DNA of 40,961 bases, from contig CANFBG010000005.1 in NCBI GenBank assembly GCA_947444785.1, positions 1-40,961 on the forward strand. The letters are read 5' to 3'. This document shows positions 9,198 to 17,669 of this stretch, piece by piece (within the stretch, counting starts at the first letter, position 1; each line of letters opens with the position of its first letter). The translations under genes were made by a program, and so were the position numbers. The notes under the pieces were generated by a model that worked only from the letters and a program-made list of their open reading frames with translations, had not been told where the DNA came from and searched no databases. This DNA comes from Microbacteriaceae bacterium. GTDB taxonomy: Bacteria; Actinomycetota; Actinomycetes; Actinomycetales; Microbacteriaceae.

Positions 9198-9387
9198 AAT
9201 AGTGCTGCTTTCTTGTATCGAAATGAGGAGACCGTGAATCCCACTCCGTGGCACATTCCGTGACCAACTTCTACATTGGTACTGGCAGGCAAGAAACCTG
9301 GGAACGATGCCGGTGGAGGGCTCAAGTTCGGATGCCCCACAAAACAGTGGGAACACCAAGAGACGAGTCTAGCGCATCCGGGGGAAT
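9198..9387 (-). promoter_or_regulatory. rplM: rplM-rpsI promoter and leader
   Basis: The 190 bases between truA and rplM hold a TAGACT -10 candidate (9366-9371) soon after the truA stop, with no convincing -35. The transcript would have a leader of about 160 nt. It could form a CCCAC/GTGGG hairpin around 9340-9355 and a second weak one nearer the start. Spacing and sequence fit a sigma-A-type promoter, but this is a visual call. Confidence 0.4.
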
Positions 9388-10254
9388 CTAGCGACCCGAG
9401 TCGCGACGTGCCCTCGTCGTCAGGGAGCGTCCGGCCAATTCCTCATCTGCGGGGTAGCCGACCTCCATCAGACTGAGGCCCTTGGCGGGCATCACCTTGA
9501 ACGCACTGGTGCGCTCCAGCGCATCCCGCAGGTCGATGAGACTGGCGGGATCGAGTCGACCCTCGCCGACCGCGACACACGCCCCGACCAGGGCTCGCAC
9601 CATGCTGTGGCAGAACGCATCCGCTTTCAGAGCTGCGACCAGAACGCCCTCGTCGTCCCGGTGCCACGAGAACTCCTGAAGAGTTCGGATGGTCGTGGCC
9701 CCCTCCCTCGGCTTGCAGAATGACGCGAAGTCATGCAGGCCCAGCAGCGTGGCGGCCGCGGCATCCATCATCGATGCCTCAAGAGCACCGGTGTACCAGA
9801 CGGTGCGGTGCCGCTGCAGCGGATCTCGGGGCGACGCGGCGTCCGCGAGGCGATACTCGTAGCGCCGCCAGACTGCGGCGAAGCGGGCATCGAACCCCTC
9901 CGCCGCGATTTCGCTGCGACTGACGACGACGTCTGAGGCACTGCCCAGAATGCCGTTCAGTCGCCGGGCAAGGGATTCCGGACCTACGCGCTCGAGCTGC
10001 TCAGGTCTCAGGTCGAGATGTGCGACCTGGCCCCGGGCATGCACTCCCGCATCGGTGCGGCCGGCGACGACGAGGGTTGGCGGCTCGCCGAAACGAGAGT
10101 AGATCTGCGCCAATGCCTCCTCCAGCACGCCCTGAACGGTGCGGAGAACGGGCTGGATGGCCCAGCCGGAGAAGTTCGTGCCGTCATAGGCGATCTCGAG
10201 GCGCACCCGCGTGAGGGCGACCGCGGCCGAGACGGCGTCATCCTGCTCTGTCAT
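9388..10254 (-). CDS. truA: tRNA pseudouridine(38-40) synthase
   Basis: TruA isomerises uridines 38-40 in tRNA anticodon arms. At 288 residues it shows RLEIAYDGTNFSGWAIQP, then the catalytic aspartate D68 in VAGRTDAGVHARGQVAHLD, then YRLADA and SFCKPREGATTIRTL. All match the family. It follows rplQ after 101 bases that contain a strong hairpin, the common alpha-operon-truA order. The N-terminal dozen residues before the core are variable; the ATG at 10254 gives a sensible start. Confidence 0.96.
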   Translation of the reverse strand: MTEQDDAVSAAVALTRVRLEIAYDGTNFSGWAIQPVLRTVQGVLEEALAQIYSRFGEPPTLVVAGRTDAGVHARGQVAHLDLRPEQLERVGPESLARRLNGILGSASDVVVSRSEIAAEGFDARFAAVWRRYEYRLADAASPRDPLQRHRTVWYTGALEASMMDAAAATLLGLHDFASFCKPREGATTIRTLQEFSWHRDDEGVLVAALKADAFCHSMVRALVGACVAVGEGRLDPASLIDLRDALERTSAFKVMPAKGLSLMEVGYPADEELAGRSLTTRARRDSGR

Positions 10255-10302
10255 TCCCTCGCCCTTTCAGAGGCCTGTTAGTCGGGTGGCTGTGGATACG
10301 AC

Positions 10303-10338
10303 GAGGGCCCCGCATCCGAAACCGGATACGAGGCCCTC
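10303..10338 (-). terminator. hairpin downstream of rplQ
   Basis: An inverted repeat of about 16 positions (14 paired, two mismatches) closes a four-base loop (AAAC), starting GAGGGCC and ending GGCCCTC. It lies 17 bases after the rplQ stop and before truA. There is no U-tract after it on the minus strand, so it is a terminator or attenuator of the alpha operon of uncertain strength. Confidence 0.65.
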
Positions 10339-10355
10339 ATCTGCGGTGCTTGGGA

Positions 10356-10898
10356 CTACTTGGCCTCAGTCGCCTCGGCCTCGACGGCCTCGGTCTCTTC
10401 GACTGCAGCGTCTTCGACAACGGTCTCTTCGACTGCAGCGTTCTCGACGGCGGCGTCCTCGACGACGGTCTCCTCGACGACCTCGGCCGCGACGGGAGCC
10501 GCTGCGACCTTGGACTTCGACTTGGAGGGACGCTTCACGACGGGCTCGAGAACGAGCTCGATCTGAACCATCGAGGCGTTGTCGCCCTTGCGGAAGCCGA
10601 GCTTCGTGATGCGGGTGTAGCCACCCTCACGAAGGGCAACCAACGGCGCGATCTCGGTGAAGAGCTCGTGCACGACGGTCTTGTCGCCAATGACTCCGAG
10701 AACGCGACGACGGGCGTGCAGATCTCCGCGCTTGGCGAAAGTGATCAGGCGCTCGGCGACGGGGCGCATGCGCTTGGCCTTCGTCTCGGTCGTCTTGATG
10801 CTCTTGTGGGTGAACAGGGAAGCGGCGAGGTTCGCGAGCATCAGGCGCTCGTGAGCCGGTCCGCCGCCGAGGCGGGGTCCCTTGGTGGGCTTAGCCAT
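10356..10898 (-). CDS. rplQ: 50S ribosomal protein L17 (bL17) with acidic repeat tail
   Basis: L17 at the exit-tunnel side of the 50S subunit. The core (about 1-120) has [40 protein letters not shown] and [16 protein letters not shown]. The protein is 180 residues because of a 58-residue tail: a basic KRPSKSKSK linker followed by Glu/Val/Ala repeats of the form [10 protein letters not shown]. The coding DNA shows matching direct repeats at 10397-10480. Acidic tails on L17 are seen in other actinobacteria, but the in-frame repeats make its length easily variable. Confidence 0.95.
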   Translation of the reverse strand: MAKPTKGPRLGGGPAHERLMLANLAASLFTHKSIKTTETKAKRMRPVAERLITFAKRGDLHARRRVLGVIGDKTVVHELFTEIAPLVALREGGYTRITKLGFRKGDNASMVQIELVLEPVVKRPSKSKSKVAAAPVAAEVVEETVVEDAAVENAAVEETVVEDAAVEETEAVEAEATEAK

Positions 10899-10968
10899 GT
10901 GGTATCTCCAGAATTCAGGTCAGGTTAGGTAGGTCTGTGTCGCCGTTGCCGGCAACGAGGGGTAGAGA

Positions 10969-11958
10969 CTAGATGGTCTCTTCGTCGTAGCCGCCGTAGA
11001 AGTGGGCGCCGTCGAAGCCGGGCACCGTGTCCTTCAGGCTCAGGCCAAGCTCAACGAGCTTGTCCTTGACCTCGTCCACAGACTTCTGTCCGAAGTTGCG
11101 GATGTTCATGAGCTGGGTCTCACTCAGGGCGACAAGTTCGCTCACCGTGTTGATTCCCTCGCGCTTGAGGCAGTTGTACGAGCGGACCGAGAGGTCCAGG
11201 TCTTCGATCGGAACCGACAGCTCGCTGGAAAGGACGGCGTCGACCGGCGCGGGGCCGATCTCGATGCCCTCGGCGGCGGTGTTCAGCTCACGAGCCAGAC
11301 CGAACAGCTCGGTCAGCGTGCGACCGGCGGATGCGATCGCGTCGCGCGGCGAGATTGCGGACTTCGTCTCGACGTCGACCACGAGGCGGTCGAAGTCGGT
11401 ACGCTCGCCGGCACGGGTGGCCTCGACGCGGTAGGTGACCTTCAGGACGGGCGAGTAGATGGAGTCGACCGGAATCTGGCCGGCTTCACTGAACTCGCTG
11501 CGGTTCTGCGTCGCCGAGACGTAGCCACGGCCACGCTCGATGATGAGCTCGAGTTCGAACTTCGCCTTGTCGTTCAGGGTGGCGATGACGAGCTCGGGGT
11601 TGTGGATCTCGACGCCGGCGGGAGCAGAGATGTCGGCAGCGGTCACCTGGCCCGAGGCGTGCTTGCGCAGGTAGGCCGTGATCGGCTCGTCGTGCTCGCT
11701 CGAGACGACGAGGCTCTTGATGTTCAGGATGATCTCGGTGACATCTTCCTTGACACCGGGGATCGTCGAGAACTCGTGCAGCACGCCGTCGAGGCGGATG
11801 CTCGTGACAGCAGCACCGGGGATCGAGGAGAGAAGGGTACGACGCAGGGAGTTACCCAGCGTGTAGCCAAAACCGGGTTCCAGCGGCTCGATGACGAAAC
11901 GCGAGCGGAACTCGGAGATGTTTTCTTCGGTGAGCGTGGGACGCTGTGCAATAAGCAC
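10969..11958 (-). CDS. rpoA: DNA-directed RNA polymerase subunit alpha
   Basis: Alpha subunit, 329 residues. The N-terminal assembly domain (about 1-230) contains [22 protein letters not shown] and the [10 protein letters not shown] region. The C-terminal DNA/activator-binding domain (about 245-315) contains the [27 protein letters not shown] and LGLSL helices, ending in a short acidic tail. The start is GTG at 11956-11958 with AAGGA seven bases upstream. It is followed by rplQ after 70 bases. It is preceded by two strong hairpins, suggesting it is at least partly uncoupled from rpsK. Confidence 0.97.
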   Translation of the reverse strand: MLIAQRPTLTEENISEFRSRFVIEPLEPGFGYTLGNSLRRTLLSSIPGAAVTSIRLDGVLHEFSTIPGVKEDVTEIILNIKSLVVSSEHDEPITAYLRKHASGQVTAADISAPAGVEIHNPELVIATLNDKAKFELELIIERGRGYVSATQNRSEFSEAGQIPVDSIYSPVLKVTYRVEATRAGERTDFDRLVVDVETKSAISPRDAIASAGRTLTELFGLARELNTAAEGIEIGPAPVDAVLSSELSVPIEDLDLSVRSYNCLKREGINTVSELVALSETQLMNIRNFGQKSVDEVKDKLVELGLSLKDTVPGFDGAHFYGGYDEETI

Positions 11959-12131
11959 TATTGATTCCTTTCAGCCAGGTGTCCGCTATATGACACCTGC
12001 AGCGACAACCGGGTGGCGGGCCCGGCCGATTATTGAGTTTTATGTAGGAAGTCTGTAATCGTGAGATCACTGTCCGACTCTGTCGGGAGCAACGCCTGAG
12101 GCGTCACTCCCGACAGAAACGGGGAAAGGAA
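11959..12131 (-). promoter_or_regulatory. rpsK-rpoA intergenic region with two hairpins, no rpsD
   Basis: These 173 bases occupy the place where many bacteria have rpsD. From the rpsK side they hold a perfect hairpin (12080-12116), then an A/T-rich stretch (12028-12055) that could carry an rpoA promoter (TTACAG, 18 bases, AATAAT on the minus strand; weak). Finally a perfect 8-bp hairpin (11976-11999, CAGGTGTC/GACACCTG) stands 17 bases before the rpoA start, upstream of its Shine-Dalgarno. Confidence 0.5.
12080..12116 (-). terminator. strong hairpin downstream of rpsK
   Basis: Two 10-base arms, CTGTCGGGAG and CTCCCGACAG, pair perfectly and enclose an inner ACGCC/GGCGT stem with a TGA loop. 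It begins 15 bases after the rpsK stop. No long U-run follows on the minus strand. It is probably a terminator or partial terminator separating rpsM-rpsK from rpoA-rplQ. Confidence 0.7.
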
Positions 12132-12530
12132 TTAGACGCGGCGACGCTTGGGCGGACGGCAGCCGTTGTGCGCCTGGGGGGTGACGTCGTTGATCGAGCC
12201 GACCTCGAGGCCAGCGGCCTGAAGCGAGCGGATCGCCGTCTCGCGACCGGATCCCGGTCCCTTGACGAAGACGTCGACCTTCTTGACGCCGTGCTCCTGC
12301 GCCTGGCGGGCAGCGGACTCCGCTGACAGCTGGGCGGCAAACGGAGTCGACTTACGCGAGCCCTTGAAGCCGACGGTTCCGCTGGAAGCCCAGCTCAGAA
12401 CGGCGCCGGACGGGTCCGTGATGGTGACGATGGTGTTGTTAAACGTGCTCTTGATGTGGGCCTGGCCCACAGCAACGTTCTTCTTCTCTTTACGACGCGG
12501 CTTACGAGCGGCCGATTTTGGTGCTGCCAT
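12132..12530 (-). CDS. rpsK: 30S ribosomal protein S11 (uS11)
   Basis: S11 of the 30S platform, 132 residues. The core has [30 protein letters not shown] and the C-terminal [19 protein letters not shown], which is diagnostic. The Lys/Arg-rich N-terminus ([14 protein letters not shown]) is as in other actinobacteria. GGAGAA lies before the ATG. It follows rpsM after 42 bases; no rpsD follows. Confidence 0.97.
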   Translation of the reverse strand: MAAPKSAARKPRRKEKKNVAVGQAHIKSTFNNTIVTITDPSGAVLSWASSGTVGFKGSRKSTPFAAQLSAESAARQAQEHGVKKVDVFVKGPGSGRETAIRSLQAAGLEVGSINDVTPQAHNGCRPPKRRRV

Positions 12531-12572
12531 GATGTTCTCCTAAAACGTTTATGGCGATGCGAGCAGTGCTCG

Positions 12573-12947
12573 CTATCGGGCCTTCTTCTTGCCGGCGACG
12601 GTGCGCTTCGGGCCCTTGCGGGTACGGGCGTTGGTCTTGGTGCGCTGTCCGTGAACGGGCAGGCCACGACGGTGACGAACACCCTGGTAGCTTCCGATCT
12701 CGACCTTGCGGCGAATGTCTGCTGCAACCTCGCGACGAAGGTCACCCTCTACCTTGAAGTTTCCTTCGATGTAGTCGCGAAGTGCGACGAGCTGGTCGTC
12801 ACTGAGATCCTTGACGCGGATGTCTCCGCTGATCTCGGTGTCGGCGAGGGTCTTGAGGGCCCTCGTGCGGCCGACGCCGTAAATGTAAGTAAGTGCAACC
12901 TCCACGCGCTTCTCGCGCGGGATGTCAACTCCTGCTAGACGTGCCAT
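12573..12947 (-). CDS. rpsM: 30S ribosomal protein S13 (uS13)
   Basis: S13 of the 30S head, contacting P-site tRNA and L5. The 124 residues start [22 protein letters not shown] and end with the basic tail [22 protein letters not shown]. The reading frame continues upstream to 13007, but that stretch overlaps a structured RNA leader and does not match S13. The ATG at 12945-12947 has GGAGAT upstream and matches the family exactly. Confidence 0.97.
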   Translation of the reverse strand: MARLAGVDIPREKRVEVALTYIYGVGRTRALKTLADTEISGDIRVKDLSDDQLVALRDYIEGNFKVEGDLRREVAADIRRKVEIGSYQGVRHRRGLPVHGQRTKTNARTRKGPKRTVAGKKKAR

Positions 12948-12981
12948 TGTGGCTATCTCCTGTTGATGAGTGAAGGTGTGA

Positions 12982-13044
12982 AGCAGTACCGGTGCCGTGG
13001 CCTTCAACCACGGGTGTCCCCCAATTTCGGGTTCTGGTACTGCT
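12982..13044 (-). promoter_or_regulatory. branched RNA fold in the rpsM leader
   Basis: A 9-bp perfect closing stem (AGCAGTACC at 12982-12990 with GGTACTGCT at 13036-13044) encloses a 6-bp hairpin CCGTGG/CCACGG (12995-13000 with 13008-13013). It also encloses a weaker CCC/GGG hairpin near 13019-13031, which would give a three-way junction. It ends about 35 bases before the S13 start. The position fits a ribosomal-protein-binding leader that tunes S13/S11 translation. The fold is read by eye; the ligand is unknown. Confidence 0.6.
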
Positions 13045-13089
13045 GGTTATCGATGAGCTTTCGCTCGGGAAAAACTGTGTTCTTACGAA

Positions 13090-13203
13090 TTAGCCCTGGC
13101 GCTGCTTGTGACGCGGGTTTTCGCAGATGACCATGACGTTACCGTTGCGACGGATTACCTTGCACTTGTCGCAGATGGGCTTGACACTGGGGTTGACCTT
13201 CAT
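13090..13203 (-). CDS. rpmJ: 50S ribosomal protein L36 (bL36), zinc form
   Basis: The complete 37-residue L36 starts [19 protein letters not shown] and ends NPRHKQRQG. The four zinc ligands C11, C14, C27 and H32 are all present, so this is the zinc-containing (C+) form. The gene is easily missed because of its length. It lies between infA (78 bases upstream) and rpsM, the standard infA-rpmJ-rpsM order. Confidence 0.97.
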   Translation of the reverse strand: MKVNPSVKPICDKCKVIRRNGNVMVICENPRHKQRQG

Positions 13204-13281
13204 GATGATTCCTTATTCGCTGTCTTCGTACCGGGCCTCTGGGCTCGGCCGTTACTTACAGCAATTGATACTTGGAGCGGT

Positions 13282-13503
13282 TTATTTGTACCGGTAGACG
13301 ATACGGCCGCGGGTCAGATCGTAGGGGCTCAGCTCTACGATCACGCGGTCCTCGGGGAGGATGCGGATGTAGTGCTGGCGCATCTTGCCCGAAATGTGGG
13401 CAAGCACCCTGTGTCCGTTGGTCAGCTCAACACGAAACATCGCGTTGGGCAGAGCTTCGACCACTGCGCCTTCGATCTCGATGACACCGTCTTTTTTTGC
13501 CAT
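13282..13503 (-). CDS. infA: translation initiation factor IF-1
   Basis: IF-1 is a single OB-fold protein that binds the 30S A site. The 73 residues contain [47 protein letters not shown] and the end [11 protein letters not shown], all at family positions. It has its own promoter candidate about 100 bases upstream and starts the infA-rpmJ-rpsM-rpsK unit. Confidence 0.98.
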   Translation of the reverse strand: MAKKDGVIEIEGAVVEALPNAMFRVELTNGHRVLAHISGKMRQHYIRILPEDRVIVELSPYDLTRGRIVYRYK

Positions 13504-13639
13504 ATCCTCTTCGTCGCTAAAAGTATTGATTGCTGGTCATGCGGTGGGTTTCGGTGTTCACGGCACGCCGAAAAGGGCGTACAAACACCAAAGATCAAGC
13601 TTAGGTGATATCGGGCCCGAGGGCAACTCCCCTGCGGGT
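13504..13639 (-). promoter_or_regulatory. infA: infA promoter and structured leader
   Basis: On the minus strand TTGCCC (13621-13626) and TAAGCT (13598-13603) are separated by exactly 17 bases, a good sigma-A-type promoter. The leader of about 90 nt contains a two-tier hairpin (13553-13589): an outer GGTGTT/AACACC stem and an inner 7-bp GTACGCC/GGCGTGC stem. The -35 overlaps a GC-rich inverted repeat (about 13610-13635) that could terminate transcription coming from the upstream EIIA gene. Confidence 0.6.
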
Positions 13640-14065
13640 CTAGCGACGCACGTCGCCAAGCACCGAAAGAACCACCTCGGCACTCTCGGCCGCCGCCAAC
13701 TTCGCGATAACGTCCAGATCGCTGAAAGCGATGGCCATCCTGGCCAGCATCTCTAGGTGATGACCGTCTTTGCCGGCGATTCCGACCACGAAACGAACTG
13801 GCCGACCGCCCCAGTCGACGGGTTCGTCGTACCTCACGAACGATAGCCCCGACCGGATGATGAGCCCCCGGGTCCCGCTGGTTCCGTGGGGTACGGCGAG
13901 CTGGTTTCCGACATACGTCGAGTGTTCCAACTCCCTCAACAGCATTGAGTCGATGTACTCCGTCGAGACGGCACCGCTTTCAACGAGGAGTGACCCGGCC
14001 TCACGCACGGCATCCAGGAGATTGCCCGCGCTACCGTTCAGCCGGACGGCGTCGATCTCAAGCAT
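13640..14065 (-). CDS. PTS EIIA-like protein (fructose/mannitol type)
   Basis: A 141-residue single-domain protein matching PTS system EIIA of the mannitol/fructose family. The phospho-acceptor histidine is H60 in QLAVPHGT; a second conserved His lies in GKDGHHLEML (H102/H103), as in the mannitol EIIA active site. Flanking blocks (STYVGNQLAVPHG, DEPVDWGGRPVRFVVGIAG) are typical. No EIIB, EIIC or sugar kinase is nearby. It starts six bases after the map stop and has only a weak ribosome binding site, so it is probably coupled to map and part of secY-adk-map. The family is clear; whether it feeds a separate transporter or acts as a regulator is unknown. Confidence 0.9.
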   Translation of the reverse strand: MLEIDAVRLNGSAGNLLDAVREAGSLLVESGAVSTEYIDSMLLRELEHSTYVGNQLAVPHGTSGTRGLIIRSGLSFVRYDEPVDWGGRPVRFVVGIAGKDGHHLEMLARMAIAFSDLDVIAKLAAAESAEVVLSVLGDVRR

Positions 14066-14071
14066 TCTCGG

Positions 14072-14905
14072 TCAGGGTATCGGAACGGGCGTGATCCCGA
14101 GCGGCAGGAGCCCGGAGGCCCCGCCATCCTCCGCGGTGAGAACCCAGATGCCGCCGGCGTGGACCGCGATCGAGTGCTCCCAGTGCGAGGCCATGCTGCC
14201 GTCGGCCGTGCTGACGGTCCAGTCATCGTCGCCGACAACGGTTTCGGTGGTTCCGAGGGTCACCATGGGCTCGATCGCTACGACGAGGCCCGGCTTCACA
14301 TCCGGTCCCTTCGCCCTGACCCGATAGTTGAAGACGGGAGGCGCCTCGTGCATGCTGCGCCCGATGCCGTGGCCGATATAGTCCGTGAGGATTCCGAACT
14401 CGCCCTGCGCGTCGATGTATTCCTCGATCGCGGTTCCGACCTCGTTCAGGTGCCGCGCTTTGGCGAGGGCTGCAATGCCATGCCAGAGCGATGCCTCGGT
14501 TACATCGGAGAGTCTCTGCCTGGCCGCCACCTCTGCCGGCCGAGACGCATCAGCCAGCACCACGGTGAACGCGGAGTCCCCGTTCCAGCCCTCGACCTCT
14601 GCACCATCGTCGATGGAGAGGATGTCGCCCGGCTCGAGCGGACGGTCGTTGGGGATGCCGTGCACCACTTCGTCGTTCACCGACGCGCAGATGGTGTGCC
14701 GGTAGCCTTCGACAAGTTGGAAGTTGCTTCGCCCGCCGAGCGACACGATCGTCTCCTGGGCGATGCGATCAAGCTCGAGCGTGGTGATGCCGGGCCTGAT
14801 CGCTGCCCGCACCGCGGCCAGCGAGGCAGCGGTCACCAATCCGGGACGAACCATCAGTCGAAGCTCGGCCGGTGTCTTGTAGATGCTGCGCTTCAGGATC
14901 GCCAT
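14072..14905 (-). CDS. map: type I methionine aminopeptidase
   Basis: Map removes N-terminal methionine from nascent proteins. The 277 residues carry all five metal ligands: D99 (SIDDGAEV), D110 (WNGDSAFT), H179 (IGHGIGRSMHE), E212 (IEPMV) and E243 (HWEHSIAV), plus H83 in VHGIP. There is no N-terminal zinc-finger or SH3-binding extension. It follows adk after seven bases, the usual secY-adk-map order. Confidence 0.97.
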   Translation of the reverse strand: MAILKRSIYKTPAELRLMVRPGLVTAASLAAVRAAIRPGITTLELDRIAQETIVSLGGRSNFQLVEGYRHTICASVNDEVVHGIPNDRPLEPGDILSIDDGAEVEGWNGDSAFTVVLADASRPAEVAARQRLSDVTEASLWHGIAALAKARHLNEVGTAIEEYIDAQGEFGILTDYIGHGIGRSMHEAPPVFNYRVRAKGPDVKPGLVVAIEPMVTLGTTETVVGDDDWTVSTADGSMASHWEHSIAVHAGGIWVLTAEDGGASGLLPLGITPVPIP

Positions 14906-14912
14906 CGCCAGG

Positions 14913-15521
14913 TCAGTGCGCCGCTAGGGCCGAGACGATCCGCTCGGTGACCTCATCGACCGCGCCGAGTCCGTCGACCGCAACGACCAGACCACGGGAT
15001 CCGTAGACGTCGATCAGCGGTGCCGTCTGCTCGGCGTAGACATCCTGCCGGTGCCTCAGTACCTCTTCGGTATCATCGGCCCGACCCTGCTCGAGAGCGC
15101 GCGCACGAAGCCGAGTAACGACCTCGTCGACGTCGGCCTCGAGCTGGATGACGGCGTCGAGCTTCAAACCTGAAGCCGTCAGAAGCTTGTCCAGCTCGGC
15201 GACCTGGTCGGTCGTGCGGGGGTATCCGTCCAGCAGGAAGCCCGCCGCGGTGTCCGACTCGGTCAGGCGATCGCGAACGAGCTCATTCGTGACCGAATCC
15301 GGCACGTAAGAACCTGATTCGACGATGGCCTGCACCTTTTTGCCCAGCTCGGTGCCCGCCGCGATGTTGCTGCGGAAGATGTCTCCCGTGGAGATCGCAG
15401 GAATCCCGAAGATCTCAGCCAGGCGAGCTGCCTGCGTTCCCTTGCCCGCGCCCGGTGCCCCAATGATGAGCAGGCGGGTCGCCGTACTGGACTTTTCTGA
15501 ATTCATGGAGTCTCCACTCAT
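14913..15521 (-). CDS. adk: adenylate kinase
   Basis: Adk interconverts ATP + AMP and 2 ADP. Up to 202 residues, it has the P-loop [10 protein letters not shown], the AMP-binding ISTGDIFR and LDGYPRT segments, and a short lid without the zinc cysteines, as in other actinobacteria. The first ATG (15521) overlaps the secY stop by four bases (ATGA). A second in-frame ATG at 15506 has GGAG six bases upstream and lies closer to the conserved RLLIIGAPG, so the real start may be five codons later. Confidence 0.95.
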   Translation of the reverse strand: MSGDSMNSEKSSTATRLLIIGAPGAGKGTQAARLAEIFGIPAISTGDIFRSNIAAGTELGKKVQAIVESGSYVPDSVTNELVRDRLTESDTAAGFLLDGYPRTTDQVAELDKLLTASGLKLDAVIQLEADVDEVVTRLRARALEQGRADDTEEVLRHRQDVYAEQTAPLIDVYGSRGLVVAVDGLGAVDEVTERIVSALAAH

Positions 15522-16840
15522 TTGAGAAGACCCTCATAGTGACGCTGCTGAAGCTGCGAGTCGATCTGCTTGACCGTCTCCAACCCGACACCGACGATGA
15601 TCAGGAGCGATGCTCCACCGAAGGGGAAGTTCGCATTCGCACCGACGAGCGACAGGGCCACGAGTGGAATCAAAGCGACCAGGCCGAGATAGATCGAGCC
15701 GGGAAGCGTCACACGGGTGAGCACGTAGTCGAGGTACTCCGCGGTTGGGCGTCCGGCGCGGATACCGGGAATGAACCCGCCGTACTTCTTCATGTTGTCG
15801 GCGACCTCTTCCGGGTTGAACGTGATGGCCACGTAGAAGTACGTGAACCCCACGATCAGGAGGAAGTAGAAGAGCATGTAGAGCGGGTGGTCACCCTTGG
15901 TCAGGTAGCTCGTGATCCACGTCACCCATGCTGCCGGCGCCTGGCCGGCGGCGGGCTGGTTGAACTGGGCGATGAGCGCCGGAAGGTACAACAGCGACGA
16001 GGCGAAGATCACGGGCACGACGCCGGCCATGTTGACCTTGATCGGGATGTACGTGTTGTTGCCACCGTAGGTTCGGCGACCGACCATGCGCTTGGCGTAC
16101 TGAACCGGGATGCGGCGCTGGGACTGCTCAACGAAGACGACGAGGGCGATGATCACCAGGCCGACCAGGACGACCATCAGGAACACCTCGAAGCTCTGCG
16201 TCTGCCAGATGGCGAACAGCGAGGCGGGGAAGCGAGCGGCGATCGATGTGAAGATCAGGATCGACATTCCATTGCCGATGCCGCGCTCGGTGATGAGCTC
16301 GCCCATCCACATGATGAGGCCGGTTCCGGCGGTCATTGTGATGACCATGAGCAGGATCGCGTACCAGGAGTCGTTCGTGATGAGCTGGGTGCACTCCGGC
16401 ACCGTCGTCGTGCCGAAGAGTGCACCGCTGCGTGCGACGGTGATCAGGGTCGTCGACTGCAGGATCGCCAGCGCGATCGTCAGGTAGCGCGTGTACTGCG
16501 TGAGCTTGGACTGGCCCGCCGCGCCCTCCTTGTGGAGAGTCTCGAAGTGGGGAATGACCACCCGGAGCAGCTGGGTGATGATCGATGCCGTGATGTACGG
16601 CATGATTCCCAGCGCGAAGATTGAGAGTTGCAGGAGAGCGCCACCCGAGAAGAGGTTGACGAGCTCATAAAGACCCGAAGTGCCCTGGTTGGCAGCGAGA
16701 CACAGCTGCACGTTTCCAAAGTCGACGAACGGAGCGGGGATGAAGGATCCCAGTCGGAAAAACGCAATAATCCCGAGCGTGAACCCGATCTTTCGGCGGA
16801 GATCCGGCGTGCGAAAAATCCTCGCGACGGCTCTGAACAA
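15518..16840 (-). CDS. secY: preprotein translocase channel subunit SecY
   Basis: SecY forms the membrane channel of the Sec system. At 440 residues it has about ten hydrophobic segments, the N-terminal [27 protein letters not shown], the plug/TM2 region, and the C-terminal [20 protein letters not shown]. The start is TTG at 16838-16840, with a perfect AGGAGG six bases upstream; no ATG or GTG fits the conserved N-terminus. It heads secY-adk-map-EIIA and is separated from rplO by a hairpin with a TACAAT box right after it. Confidence 0.96.
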   Translation of the reverse strand: MFRAVARIFRTPDLRRKIGFTLGIIAFFRLGSFIPAPFVDFGNVQLCLAANQGTSGLYELVNLFSGGALLQLSIFALGIMPYITASIITQLLRVVIPHFETLHKEGAAGQSKLTQYTRYLTIALAILQSTTLITVARSGALFGTTTVPECTQLITNDSWYAILLMVITMTAGTGLIMWMGELITERGIGNGMSILIFTSIAARFPASLFAIWQTQSFEVFLMVVLVGLVIIALVVFVEQSQRRIPVQYAKRMVGRRTYGGNNTYIPIKVNMAGVVPVIFASSLLYLPALIAQFNQPAAGQAPAAWVTWITSYLTKGDHPLYMLFYFLLIVGFTYFYVAITFNPEEVADNMKKYGGFIPGIRAGRPTAEYLDYVLTRVTLPGSIYLGLVALIPLVALSLVGANANFPFGGASLLIIVGVGLETVKQIDSQLQQRHYEGLLK

Positions 16841-16865
16841 AAAAGGCCTCCTGCTAATTGGGAAA

Positions 16866-16913
16866 ATTGTACGAGAGAGCCCCCGCCACCCGGCTTGGGT
16901 GACGGAGGCTCTC
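16866..16913 (-). terminator. rplO terminator-like hairpin followed by a secY -10 candidate
   Basis: The stem GAGAGCC...GGCTCTC (16875-16913) has about 15 pairs with two mismatches and a five-base loop. On the minus strand it is followed after three bases by TACAAT (16866-16871) and then TTTTCCC. The T-rich tract could serve termination. The TACAAT hexamer could serve as the -10 box of a secY promoter, giving a very short leader with AGGAGG. Confidence 0.6.
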
Positions 16914-16970
16914 CTCGATCCTCGAGTAACTCACGGCGAAGCGCCGCAGAGTCACGGAGATTCGGATGTG

Positions 16971-17669
16971 TTACTTGATTGAGCCACCGGCGGCAAGGAT
17001 CTTCGTCGAAGCCGACGATGAAACCTTATCCACTGCAACAGTCAGCTTAACCGTAATCTCGCCCTGGCCAAGTACCTTGACCTTTTCGTTGTTGCGAACA
17101 GCGCCCTTGGCGACGAGGTCACTGATCGTGACGTCTCCACCGGCGGGGTACAGTTCGGCGAGCTTCTCCAGGTTTACAACCTGGTACTCAACGCGGAACG
17201 GGTTCTTGAATCCACGCAGCTTGGGGGTGCGCATGTGCAGCGGCATCTGCCCACCCTCGAAGCCGACGCGAACCTGGTAGCGAGCCTTCGTACCCTTGGT
17301 ACCACGGCCGGCCGTCTTACCCTTGGAACCCTCACCACGACCGACACGCTGGCGTGCCTTCTTGGCTCCGGGCGCCGGGCGAAGGTGGTGAACCTTCAGG
17401 ACCTGCTCGCGCTTCTCGACTACCTCAGCGGTGTTGGCGGCCTTGGGGGCTGCCTTCGCCTTGGGAGCGGCCTCTGCCTTCGCAGCGGACTCTGCCTTGG
17501 GGGCAGCCTTCGCCTTGGGGGCAGCGTCTGCACTCGCAGCGGACTCTGCCTTGGGGGCAGCCTTCGCCTTGGGGGCAGCCTTCTCGGCCTTCGGTGCGGC
17601 TACCGCGTCAGCGGCAACCTTCTTCGGCGCTGCCTTGGGGGCGGCGTCCTTCTTAGCTTCCTCAGCCAT
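16971..17669 (-). CDS. rplO: 50S ribosomal protein L15 (uL15) with long Ala/Lys/Pro N-terminal extension
   Basis: L15 of the 50S central protuberance region. The core starts near residue 88 ([16 protein letters not shown]) and has the diagnostic [23 protein letters not shown] and [19 protein letters not shown]. The core of about 145 residues is normal. In front is an extension of about 88 residues made of repeats such as [12 protein letters not shown], basic and presumably disordered. The ATG follows the rpmD stop directly (TAATG), so the extension is inside a coupled start and not an annotation artefact. It ends the S10-spc run before a terminator. Confidence 0.95.
   Translation of the reverse strand: MAEEAKKDAAPKAAPKKVAADAVAAPKAEKAAPKAKAAPKAESAASADAAPKAKAAPKAESAAKAEAAPKAKAAPKAANTAEVVEKREQVLKVHHLRPAPGAKKARQRVGRGEGSKGKTAGRGTKGTKARYQVRVGFEGGQMPLHMRTPKLRGFKNPFRVEYQVVNLEKLAELYPAGGDVTISDLVAKGAVRNNEKVKVLGQGEITVKLTVAVDKVSSSASTKILAAGGSIK

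Noticed and set aside
12982-13044. tRNA-like gene
   Set aside because: The closing stem and arms look cloverleaf-like, but there are only two arms, no T-loop or anticodon arm, and a 9-bp closing stem; more likely an mRNA leader.
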